Below, one piece after another: positions 1-6,455 of a DNA stretch of 6,455 bases (positions within the stretch are counted from its first letter, which is position 1; the number at the start of each line of letters is the position of its first letter). Location of the stretch: NCBI GenBank assembly GCA_017394375.1, contig JAFPYV010000041.1, positions 1 to 6,455 of the forward strand. The letters are read 5' to 3'. A program made the translations under genes and the position numbers. The stretch is from a bacterium. GTDB taxonomy: Bacteria > Bacillota_I > Bacilli_A > Mycoplasmatales > Mycoplasmoidaceae. Below the pieces are notes generated by a model. The model was not told the DNA's origin, ran no database searches, and was given only the letters and a program-made list of their open reading frames with translations.

Positions 1-602
1 AAATGAAAAAGATGGTGATGAACAATAAAGCAATTAAGATTGGTAACTGTTTAGCAAACTCTCATTTGCATGTGAACCAAAACTTTCATTTACTTAAATA
101 GTAAATAAAAAAACCACTAGTTCCTAGGGCATATAAAGTAACAAATCCATCTAAGATGCTACTGTAATTTACTCCATAATTGATAATAAAAAAGTTAAAC
201 AAACATCACTCAAAGAAGATAAAAAAAACAAAAACAAATGGAGTTAATCATTTTGTTTTATTTTTTGCATTGATAATAGTTTGGAAATAGACCATCACTG
301 AATTTATACAAGTTAAACTAATGATCATCTTACTTTACTTTTATTATTATTTTATTTAAAAACAAAAAGATAAAGAAGAGATTTAAAGAATTTAATTTAA
401 TAATTTAACTAAACAAACATCAATTTATCTTTTTGGAAAATTATTGGGAAATATAAAAAAGTGTATGTGCCTCCCAACATTAATGGCAACTACACAGTTG
501 TCATTTATTATCAAAAATAGGAATAAATTCTTTAAAAATCTAAAACTTTGAAAGTCTTATTTTAATTTTAGAATTTTTTTTAATAACTAAAAGGACAAAA
601 TA

Positions 603-622
603 AAAAAGGCAGTGGCCTTTTT
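603..622. terminator. Bidirectional Rho-independent terminator candidate
   Basis: A perfect 8-bp stem (AAAAAGGC, 603-610, with GCCTTTTT, 615-622) closes a four-base AGTG loop. The A-run on one side and T-run on the other make it terminator-like in both directions. It lies between the left-edge region and the decayed minus-strand frame at 798-1139, and could end transcription coming from either side. Confidence 0.6.
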
Positions 623-640
623 CAATTTGGTTTTGCAACC

Positions 641-686
641 GTGAAGTAGTTCCAGTGTTTATATAAAACTATAAACACAACTTCAC
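641..686. terminator. Two-tier hairpin followed by T-rich tract
   Basis: The inner stem is 9 bp and perfect (GTGTTTATA, 655-663, with TATAAACAC, 670-678; loop 664-669). An outer 7-bp stem (GTGAAGT, 641-647, with ACTTCAC, 680-686) surrounds it, with a 7-base bulge on the left and one base on the right. On the plus strand the outer stem is followed by a T-rich run at 690-700, as in an intrinsic terminator. A structured RNA or mobile-element remnant is also possible. Confidence 0.45.
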
Positions 687-797
687 ATCCTTTTTGTTTT
701 ACCTTAAAATTAACCAAAGTATGAATTTAATTTTTAAAACAGTTGTTCATTTACTAACAATGCTATAGCAATTATTAAGCATTACAACAAGATTAAT

Positions 798-1139
798 TTA
801 ATCATTCACCTTATCAATTCCCTTGCTAAAGAATCGAGGTACCTTTAAAGTCTTAATAAAGCATTGCATTGGTAATAACATTTTAATTTCATTTGGTGAT
901 ACTGCATAAGTATCAGTTTGCTTTAACGATGCAGTATTAGCAACTATTTCATCATTAGTTAAATTAACTTTATAACCTAAATCATAACTTTTAGTCATTC
1001 CAAATAATGATGCTAATTCCTTGGCAGATTGTTCATGTTTAACATTAAATACAAACCAATTATTAGTATTATCCAAAATGATATATTCGTAGAATCACAT
1101 AGTTGTAGGTTTGCATACAAAGGTATTATTTTTATACAT
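798..1139 (-). pseudogene. Short, probably decayed reading frame (gene tail)
   Basis: With UGA as Trp (one UGA, complement of 1095-1097) this frame runs back from a TAA at 798-800 to possible ATG starts at 1100 (100 residues) or 1139 (113 residues), with an upstream in-frame stop at 1170-1172. No Shine-Dalgarno sequence precedes either ATG. Another minus-strand frame immediately upstream (about 1157-1200) encodes a protein-like string, SGNAWFTIKYRKF, ending in a stop just where this frame takes over, which suggests a single-base frameshift inside a once longer gene. The C-terminal part has a segment TYAVSPNEIKMLLPMQCFIK. Its layout (a Phe/Val-rich strand, then an S-P-x-E-I motif, then a Leu/Ile strand) faintly recalls the C-terminus of TraG/VirD4 coupling proteins of mycoplasmal conjugative elements. 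That resemblance is a guess from memory. An intact small hypothetical gene cannot be excluded. Confidence 0.45.
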
Positions 1140-1300
1140 GAATTGCAATGCTTTAAAATTTTCGATATTTTATGGTAAACCATGCATTGCCTGAATCAGT
1201 TATTTTTTGTTTTTTTTACATGTTTAATTTAGATATTCAGAGTTTATGAAGATTCATAGATTCTAAATGGTTTAATTTATTTTTATAACTATAATTGTTG

Positions 1301-1360
1301 GGACATAAAAAATAATAATTATTTCCTTCTCGAAAGAATTATTACCCAATTTTAATGTCC
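1301..1360 (-). terminator. 60-base hairpin; minus-strand terminator or IS-end remnant
   Basis: The outer arms GGACAT (1301-1306) and ATGTCC (1355-1360) enclose a strong core: TAATAATT (1313-1320) pairs with AATTATTA (1337-1344), and TTTC (1322-1325) pairs with GAAA (1332-1335) around a six-base loop. Read on the minus strand, the core stem is followed directly by six T residues (complement of 1307-1312), the pattern of an intrinsic terminator. No minus-strand gene lies just upstream to be terminated, so it may instead be left over from a mobile element. Confidence 0.5.
1336..1360 (-). repeat. 25-base inverted copy of the IS terminus at 6102-6126
   Basis: The reverse complement of this segment matches 6102-6126 at 20 of 25 positions, including a shared GGACAT start, an internal TTGG and a shared AATTC end. 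The two copies are oppositely oriented, with their GGACAT ends facing each other across the methyltransferase block. No transposase sequence is recognisable to the left of this copy, so if it is an IS end it is a solo or eroded one. AT-richness makes chance matching easier, but the G/C positions also agree. Confidence 0.4.
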
Positions 1361-1639
1361 GGTTTAATATTCGTGTTTTTATTTGTAAAATCGATTAATT
1401 CTTATGATATAAATAAATAACAATTTTTAAAATACTCATTGATTAATTACATTACTCCTATTATTTTTATGAGTAAATTGAATTGTAATATTTCTTTATC
1501 TATTTTCTTGTTGACTCGCTGTTTCCTTAGTCATTTGTAAATTTTACTCTAATTGCTACTATGTAATATTAAATCTAATATAGCAAATAAAATATATTAA
1601 TGAGTACATAATTACCGACAAATATAAATTGTAATTTTT

Positions 1640-1648
1640 TGTTAAAAT
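1640..1648 (+). promoter_or_regulatory. Extended -10 promoter for the methyltransferase
   Basis: A TG-N-TAAAAT element (TG at 1640-1641, hexamer 1643-1648) lies 17 bases before the ATG at 1666. No matching -35 box is visible at 16-18 bp, but extended -10 and -10-only promoters are common in mollicutes. Transcription would begin around 1655, giving a leader of only about ten bases. That fits the lack of a Shine-Dalgarno sequence. Confidence 0.4.
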
Positions 1649-1665
1649 AAACTAGATCAGCAAAA

Positions 1666-3759
1666 ATGTGAGAAGATAACTTATTAAAAATAAAAAATAA
1701 ATTAAATATTCAAATCGAAAATTCTTTATTAATAAAAATCATATTCGATTTAAATAAATATTTTGATAGAGATTTTGTCAAGCAAATAAAAGTATTACAA
1801 AAGGAAAATAAAAGAATATTTAACAGCAATGAACGAAAAGTATTAAGAAATTTTTATTATTATAATAATGATTCATTGCTTCATGCACTTGAAGTTAAGA
1901 ATTTTGCTAAGATTAACTATGTGGAACAAGATTTAGAGATTTGTTTACAAAACACAATAGATAGATTAGAAAAATATGATAGCGAAAAAATTCTAAATTC
2001 AATTAAAAAAAGATTTTCTAATTTAATTAGCACAAATAAAGCATCAGAATCCCATCAAAAAGAATGATTAGCATATTATGAAAATAAAAGAAAAAAACTT
2101 TTTGACTATTCTCTTTTTGTTATCCGAATTACTAACGATGATTATAAAAAACATGGTGATGATCAATATTTATTCGACTTAATAAAAAAAACATACCAAA
2201 AGCTTGAAAATTACCGACATTTAATAATTATTTGTGATGGTCAAATTTATGATAATTTTGGAAATGATATAACTTGAAAATTAGTTTACAAATTAACAAT
2301 TTATTGTGAAAATTTCGTTCAGTTTGATGAAAAATACTCACAATTTCATAAAGACTTATTAATACAAGAATTAGGAAAGTTTATCCAAACTAAACTAGAA
2401 AACTGCAATAGCATTGAAAGTTTAATTCTTGCATCTAATTTTTATAAAAATATTTCATGTGGATTTAAATTTGAAGATTGTTTAGTTTCAGAAAAACAAG
2501 AAAAAATAATAATCATTCTTAAAAAAATTCAACTAGATCTTTCCCCAGTTCCGTGCCCCGCTTGTTTTACCACAATCCAATCAGGCAATTCATTCCCTGA
2601 ATTATTTTTAAGAAGTTATGAATGTAAAAATAGTGAATGTCCAGAACGAAGCAAATCTGGAAGAGGAAAAAGATTTGATGAATATGGCATTTACCGATCG
2701 TTAAAGTTAGAAGAAGGATTAGAGACAAATCAAATTTCCAATGTTGAATACAATAAATGACATAGAGATATTTTTGATAGTAATTATGATTATTTAGAAA
2801 TGATCATTAAATACTATGCCTGAAATTCAGAAACTATTCTTACTTACAATATCAATAATTTAGGAAATGAAATTCAAAGTAGAAAAATTAAAAAATTTAG
2901 CGAAGGTATACCTCAAGAAAATTTTAAGCAATTTATCAATAATTTTAATGATTTACCAATTGTAAAATTATTTACTGAAATTAATAGATTAATACCGCCA
3001 AACATTACAAAAGTAAAAAATATTAGTCTTAAAAAAATAGAAGTAATAAATGCTGATTCAACAATAGAAATTAATAGACTATCAAAAAAAATAGTAGGAA
3101 CTGCAATAACTTCTCCTCCCTATTACAATGCAAGGGAATATTCTCAATGATCTACACTTATTTTTTACTTAATTGATATGATGAGAAATGCAAAATCTAT
3201 CTACAATGTCCTTGACAAAAATGGATACTATCTATACAATATTGGTGATATAGTTGATCAAGACAATATTTATATAAAATCGCACATGTCTAATCGCCGC
3301 TTACCACTTGGTTTTTTGTCTTGCATGATCTTTGAAATAGTTGGATATAACTTAAAAGAAAACATTTTATGAGATAAGGGAGAAGTGCAATCTAAAAGAA
3401 ATTCAACCATAAATTTATATCCTGGTTATGTAAAACCAATAAATTGTTACGAACATATACTTGTGTTTAATAAATCTAATAATGGAATAAATAATAAAAA
3501 AATTGCTAAGTTTAATCCAGTTATAAAAATAAATTCTAAAGGAGAAAATATTTATAAACATTCTGCTCCTTATCCCTTAGATTTAGTAGAGTTAATTCGA
3601 CCATATATTATAAAAAACAAGTATATTCTAGATCCATTCTTAGGAAGTGGAACAACATTGATTTGATGTGCACAAAATAATTTTAAAGGAATAGGATTTG
3701 AATTAAATAAAGAATATTTCGAACTATCCAAAGAAAAAATAGATGATTGTAAAAATTAA
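1666..3759 (+). CDS. Beta-class DNA methyltransferase, probably N4-cytosine-specific
   Basis: This 697-residue protein should transfer a methyl group from S-adenosylmethionine to a base in a specific DNA site. Motif IV, T-S-P-P-Y, is at 482-486 and precedes motif I, D-P-F-L-G-S-G-T-T, at 656-664, the beta-class order. The A-P-Y-P segment (634-637) fits motif X and E679 in G-I-G-F-E-L fits the ribose-binding acid of motif II. An S-P-P-Y catalytic motif usually indicates N4-methylcytosine, though N6-adenine is not excluded. Cysteines C297, C300, C320 and C325 (CxxC plus CxxxxC) form a likely zinc knuckle before the catalytic half. Residues 1-290 are Lys/Asn/Glu-rich and unrecognised, making the protein longer than a minimal methyltransferase. 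ATG 1666 follows an in-frame TAA (1648-1650) and is the only ATG before codon 380; no Shine-Dalgarno is seen. All eight Trp codons are UGA (codons 2, 134, 204, 365, 386, 495, 569, 667). The stop overlaps that of the convergent minus-strand gene. Confidence 0.93.
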
Positions 3760-4877
3760 ACTTTATTTAATAATTCATTCCTTTTTTTAACTATTTCATT
3801 TTCCTTATCAAAATATTCTTGAAGAGTAAAATTTTGTTGCATCATGTTAGAAAGATGTTTAGATCAGAAGACATTTGTTGGTCTAGCCGCTGATAATAAA
3901 CACATTTTTATATTATCCCAATAATATTTTTCCTTATTAACGGCCTCATCATGCGTAAAATCTATATTTCGAGGGTCTTCTTTATTATCGACACCGAAAT
4001 CATTAATATCTATTTGTTCTACTTGAATTGGATCATATAATTTTCCGTTAACCATTTTAAGTGAGGGATGATTATTACAATATGTAAGTAAATCACCTTT
4101 ATAAGTTTGATTATCATAAGTTATGTTTTTTAACTTACTTTTTAGTAAATTAATTAAGTAATCAAAGTCGTTTTTTTGAGACTCGGATAAATTATTATAA
4201 TCAATACTGTTCATTGCAAAATAAGCCATAGTTAAGTCTAGATCAAGTGAGACATCTTCCGTTGCAAACTCACATGCTGGGTTAAATATAGTTTGACTTT
4301 TGTCATTACTATTTATAACATCTTGTTGGCCACCATGAATGGAAATAAAGAGAAAACCAGTCCATTTTTCATTGCCTGTTCCACCTGGCTTTATTTGTTT
4401 TATTGCAAAATCCTTGAAATTGTTTTTATTAACAATTACTTTATGATTTTGATAGGTAACTTCAAGATTATCAATTAATTTTTCAAAAGCTTCGCGTTGA
4501 ATTTGGGACGAAGAACTGCCATTTTCAGCTCTTATTGTTATTATTGAGGATACAATTTCATCTGAACCCAAATGTTCAACCAATCTATTAAATAATGCAT
4601 TTTGCTTGTTATTTAGATCAAAGAAATCATTATTGCAAAATTCAACGACGACACCACCCTCAAAACTTTTTAATTGTGAAAAAGTTAGTTTATTTTCTTT
4701 TACTGTTTTCCAAGAAATTAAAACTCTATTTTTACGACTAGTTCTCTTTTGATAGAGTTCATCAGGAACATCATATTGACCGGTTTTCCCAGAAATATTT
4801 GTAAATTTTGTTTTTATTTTATCCCCAAATTGTCCTAAGAAATTTAGTAATTTATTTCTTAAATCACGTTTTTTCAT
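3756..4877 (-). CDS. Unidentified protein; candidate restriction endonuclease
   Basis: A 373-residue soluble protein with no signal peptide or membrane segment. I do not recognise its family. The full frame needs one UGA read as Trp at codon 338 (complement of 3864-3866); the other Trp codons (56, 172, 320) are UGG. Reading on past the UGA is supported because it sits inside a conserved-looking stretch, A-R-P-T-N-V-F-W-S-K-H-L-S-N-M-M-Q-Q (331-348). Other distinctive segments are G-G-V-V-V-E-F (74-80), F-I-S-I-H-G-G-Q-Q-D (177-186) and D-F-T-H-D-E-A-V-N-K (306-315). The His/Asn-rich C-terminal third might be a diverged HNH-type nuclease, but no canonical HNH, PD-(D/E)xK or GIY-YIG motif is certain. 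Its convergent position against a DNA methyltransferase makes a cognate restriction enzyme the leading guess. The start is the ATG at 4877; a weak Shine-Dalgarno at best. A TATAAA box (4947-4952, minus) may give it its own promoter. Confidence 0.85.
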
Positions 4878-4987
4878 AATAAATTTTCAATGTATTAATA
4901 CTTGCTAAGACTAAATTTAAATTAATCATGCATGTCCCGCTAATTATTTATAGTAAATTAAAGATGAATATTATTTTGAAAACTAAT

Positions 4988-5893
4988 TTAAATGTTTTTT
5001 AAAAAATCATCTAATAAATCAGCATTTTTTAAAATTGTTAAAATAGTTAAATAGATTGAAAAAAGATTATTCATAATTTGCAATTTCATTTTAGGATTGT
5101 TTTCATAAGAAAGCCATTCGTCACTATATTTAGATAATAATGGATTATCAAGTTTTTGATTTTTCAAATGTCTAAAATATCCTTGACACATTAAAATGAA
5201 ATTTTTTATATCCTCTTTATTAAAATATTTTTCTATCTTTTCTCTTTTATCGTTTTTTAATTGATTAAGTGTGTCAGCAATTTTATTTGAGAAAAAATGC
5301 ATTTTTTCCTCTTTTTCATATATGTTTGTAGAAGATAAAAAATCTTGAAAATGTTTATTTAATTTTTCTTCATTCAACATTTCTAATTGAAAATTTTCCA
5401 TTTGCGAAGTAACAAAAAAAGTCATCTTATTAAAATTGAAATTTTTATATGGTAAACAATTTAATAAATTTTTAATATTAGAACTATCATACTCATCTCT
5501 AATTTTTGATATTACTGAAACTGGTATTTTACAATTCATATTATTTAAAAAATCTAAAAAACTTTTTAGTAAATTTAAATAAGCATTTAAAAATATAAGC
5601 AATGTTTCATTGTCTGTAATTTTATCTATATCAAGTTGTTTAACAATTGAAGAATTTATACGCTTAGAAATGTAATATTGAAATGAATTAATATTATTAG
5701 TATCTGAAAGAGTAACTTTGTCTACTATTTTATTGACATCATAAAGTACTTTAGTTTGTTTATTGCCATTATCAGAGTATGAAAATTTATTAATATTTTT
5801 AAAGAAAATTTGTATTTGCTTTATTATTTTTTTTAAAATTTCATCAGTAGAATTTTTGTCTATTAAGATTTCTTCAAAGCTATTTTCTTGCAT
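4988..5893 (-). CDS. Unidentified Lys/Asn-rich helical protein
   Basis: A 301-residue protein that I cannot assign to a family. It is rich in Lys, Asn, Leu, Ile and Phe and looks mostly alpha-helical. A Leu-rich amphipathic segment at 97-118 and a charged, possibly coiled-coil segment at 191-230 stand out. The Leu-rich segment is broken by Asn, Lys and Asp, so a membrane span is unlikely. No catalytic motif is visible. It has no UGA codon; its only Trp (260) is UGG. The ATG at 5893 is the first after an in-frame stop at 5912-5914. It lies upstream of the 3756-4877 gene on the same strand, separated by 110 bases, so the two may be co-transcribed as the minus-strand arm of the methyltransferase island. 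A specificity, accessory or effector role is inference from context only. Confidence 0.8.
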   Translation of the reverse strand: MQENSFEEILIDKNSTDEILKKIIKQIQIFFKNINKFSYSDNGNKQTKVLYDVNKIVDKVTLSDTNNINSFQYYISKRINSSIVKQLDIDKITDNETLLIFLNAYLNLLKSFLDFLNNMNCKIPVSVISKIRDEYDSSNIKNLLNCLPYKNFNFNKMTFFVTSQMENFQLEMLNEEKLNKHFQDFLSSTNIYEKEEKMHFFSNKIADTLNQLKNDKREKIEKYFNKEDIKNFILMCQGYFRHLKNQKLDNPLLSKYSDEWLSYENNPKMKLQIMNNLFSIYLTILTILKNADLLDDFLKNI

Positions 5894-5915
5894 ACTTAAT
5901 TTAAACAGTATCTAT

Positions 5916-5944
5916 ATTTTACGATAAATAGCATTGTTTATTAA
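5916..5944 (-). promoter_or_regulatory. Putative promoter for the 301-residue gene
   Basis: On the minus strand a TAAAAT -10 box (complement of 5916-5921, five of six to consensus) is preceded after a 17-base spacer by TTAATA (complement of 5939-5944, four of six to the -35 consensus). It would start transcription about 15 bases before the ATG at 5893. AT-rich DNA yields such matches easily. Confidence 0.35.
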
Positions 5945-5980
5945 TGTTAATATTTCAGAGTTTAAAACAATTAGTAATGG

Positions 5981-6006
5981 GACACATAAATTTTTGTATA
6001 TGTGTC
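5981..6006. other. Perfect 8-bp hairpin
   Basis: GACACATA (5981-5988) pairs with TATGTGTC (5999-6006) around a ten-base loop. It lies between the promoter of the 301-residue gene and the IS terminus. The following T-tract is short (TTTAA), so it is a poor terminator; a protein-binding site or element remnant is equally possible. Confidence 0.4.
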
Positions 6007-6040
6007 TTTAATGACAACTGTAAATATGATATCAAATGTT

Positions 6041-6063
6041 AAAAAATAATCATGATATTTTTT
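6041..6063. other. Near-perfect 23-base palindrome
   Basis: AAAAAATA (6041-6048) and TATTTTTT (6056-6063) flank a TCATGA core. The site could act as a weak bidirectional terminator shielding the minus-strand genes from transcription out of the neighbouring IS, or as a binding site. It lies about 40 bases from the IS terminus. Confidence 0.35.
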
Positions 6064-6103
6064 AGTATATAGCAAAAAAGAATTAAGAAGAAAATAAACT
6101 AGG

Positions 6104-6142
6104 ACATGAAATTTGGACAAAAATTCAAATTTCGTGTTTTTT
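6104..6142. terminator. Terminator hairpin at the IS end
   Basis: ACATGAAATTTG (6104-6115) pairs with CAAATTTCGTGT (6126-6137) with one G-T wobble, around a ten-base loop. On the plus strand a T-run follows to 6142, a good intrinsic terminator that would block transcription entering the IS from outside. On the minus strand it lies just after the transposase stop and could also end that transcript. IS termini of this kind often overlap such structures. Confidence 0.6.
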
Positions 6143-6143
6143 A

Positions 6144-6455
6144 TTATAATTGATTTTTATATTGAACTGGTGTCATTCAGTTCAATTTTTTTTGAATCCG
6201 TACATTGTTGTAGTAATAAATGTAATCAGCAATTGCTTGCCTCAATTGGGCAAATGACATTCTCTTAATATCTAACCGATAAATTAATTCAGTTTTAAAG
6301 ATACTGAATCAGAATTCAATATCACGGTTATCAAGCGAATTTCCAACTCGTGACATTGATTGAGTAGCATGATACTTGCGAAGCATGTTTTGATATGATT
6401 TTGATGTGTAATCTGCACCATGGTCAGTATGAACGATTGAACCAGCAAGTTTATC
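6144..6455 (-). CDS. IS3-family (IS150-like) transposase, C-terminal part
   Basis: The last 103 residues of a DDE transposase that cuts and joins the IS ends; the N-terminal part lies beyond the window. In fragment numbering, the second catalytic Asp is D11 in H-T-D-H-G and the Glu is E47 in S-L-D-N-R-D-I-E-F-W-F, with 35 residues between them, the D(35)E spacing of the IS3 family. The run Q-S-M-S-R-V-G-N-S-L-D-N before the Glu and the closing pattern Y-N-N-x-R-x-x-x-x-L-x-x-x-x-P-x-x-Y are also typical of IS3/IS150 OrfB. Two Trp codons, including W49 next to the catalytic Glu, are UGA, so the protein needs the mycoplasmal code. The stop is TAA (complement of 6144-6146). The visible part is intact and probably functional. 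Confidence 0.9.

Larger units (their letters stand above)
1..797. other. AT-rich stretch with no convincing gene
   Basis: No frame on the plus strand stays open for a credible length even when UGA is read as Trp; I checked the minus strand less fully. At the extreme left edge one plus frame reads Asn-Glu-Lys-Asp-Gly-Asp-Glu-Gln before a TAA at 26-28 and could be the last residues of a gene lying outside the window. A 32-codon frame at 3-101 is an alternative; neither can be decided. The rest is A- and T-tracts with two strong hairpins near its right side (603-622 and 641-686). A 13-base AT-rich word occurs at 196-208 and 410-422 and is probably chance. Confidence 0.6.
1140..1665. other. Intergenic region upstream of the methyltransferase
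   Basis: No open frame of useful length is present on either strand; the longest ATG frames are about 12 to 23 codons (for example plus 1469-1540). The region contains the 60-base hairpin at 1301-1360, an inverted repeat TACTCAT (1433-1439) / ATGAGTA (1469-1475), a TTGACT box at 1511-1516 whose downstream spacing shows no good -10, and the extended -10 promoter candidate just before the methyltransferase start. The left end (about 1157-1200) may be remnant coding sequence of the decayed minus-strand gene. Confidence 0.5.
6102..6455 (-). mobile_element. IS3-family insertion sequence, right end, cut by window
   Basis: The element enters from the right edge with the 3' part of its transposase and probably ends at about 6102-6108, where GGACATGAAATTTGGACAAAAA begins 18 to 21 bases... 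the sequence resembles the terminal inverted repeats of the IS150 group in having a TG start (6107-6108) and a G-rich step before an A-run. The left end and any target duplication lie outside the window, so the exact boundary is not fixed. Confidence 0.65.

Noticed and set aside
196..422. Direct repeat of a 13-base AT-rich word (196-208 and 410-422), considered as a CRISPR or iteron unit
   Set aside because: Only two copies occur, about 200 bases apart, with no regular spacing; compatible with chance.
483..590. 35-codon plus-strand frame with one UGA
   Set aside because: It has no Shine-Dalgarno sequence, low-complexity composition and no recognisable family; expected by chance in AT-rich DNA.
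1469..1540. 23-codon plus-strand frame upstream of the methyltransferase, considered as a controller protein
   Set aside because: It is far too short for a helix-turn-helix controller protein and has no supporting ribosome-binding site.
1511..1540. TTGACT at 1511-1516 as the -35 box of the methyltransferase promoter
   Set aside because: The hexamers 17-18 bases downstream match the -10 consensus poorly, whereas a better extended -10 lies close to the start codon.
1876..3666. Three separate short plus-strand genes at 1876-2067, 3178-3372 and 3385-3666
   Set aside because: All are in one frame, separated only by UGA codons. With UGA as Trp they merge into the single methyltransferase, whose motifs IV and I would otherwise be split.
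4293..4478. 61-codon plus-strand open frame
   Set aside because: It lies antisense inside the well-supported 3756-4877 gene and has no start signal or recognisable protein pattern.

Overview
The window looks like accessory DNA from a mollicute (Mycoplasma or a close relative). It is very AT-rich. Three reading frames (the methyltransferase, its convergent neighbour and the transposase) are only full length if UGA is read as tryptophan; the methyltransferase alone has eight in-frame UGA codons and no UGG. Species cannot be assigned from the sequence.

Layout: positions 1-797 show no convincing gene, only low-complexity AT-rich DNA and two strong hairpins (603-622 and 641-686). A short, probably decayed reading frame lies on the minus strand at about 798-1139. 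An intergenic stretch (1140-1665) carries a 60-base hairpin and ends in an extended -10 promoter. A three-gene block follows. On the plus strand is a 697-residue beta-class DNA methyltransferase, probably N4-cytosine type, with a four-cysteine zinc-knuckle-like segment (1666-3759). On the minus strand are an unidentified 373-residue protein (3756-4877), which meets the methyltransferase tail to tail with overlapping stop codons, and an unidentified 301-residue Lys/Asn-rich helical protein (4988-5893). The right edge holds the 3' end of an IS3-family (IS150-like) transposase on the minus strand (6144-6455) and its probable IS terminus near 6102.

Interpretation: the methyltransferase is secure. 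The convergent minus-strand genes are the natural candidates for the restriction or effector side of a restriction-modification or related defence island, but neither shows a nuclease motif I can name with confidence, so that role is inferred from context. A 25-base sequence at the IS terminus (6102-6126) recurs inverted at 1336-1360 with 20 of 25 bases matching, so the whole block may sit between two outward IS ends. Tryptophan codon choice differs sharply between the methyltransferase (8 UGA, 0 UGG) and the two minus-strand genes (1 UGA, 4 UGG), which hints at separate histories for the two sides.
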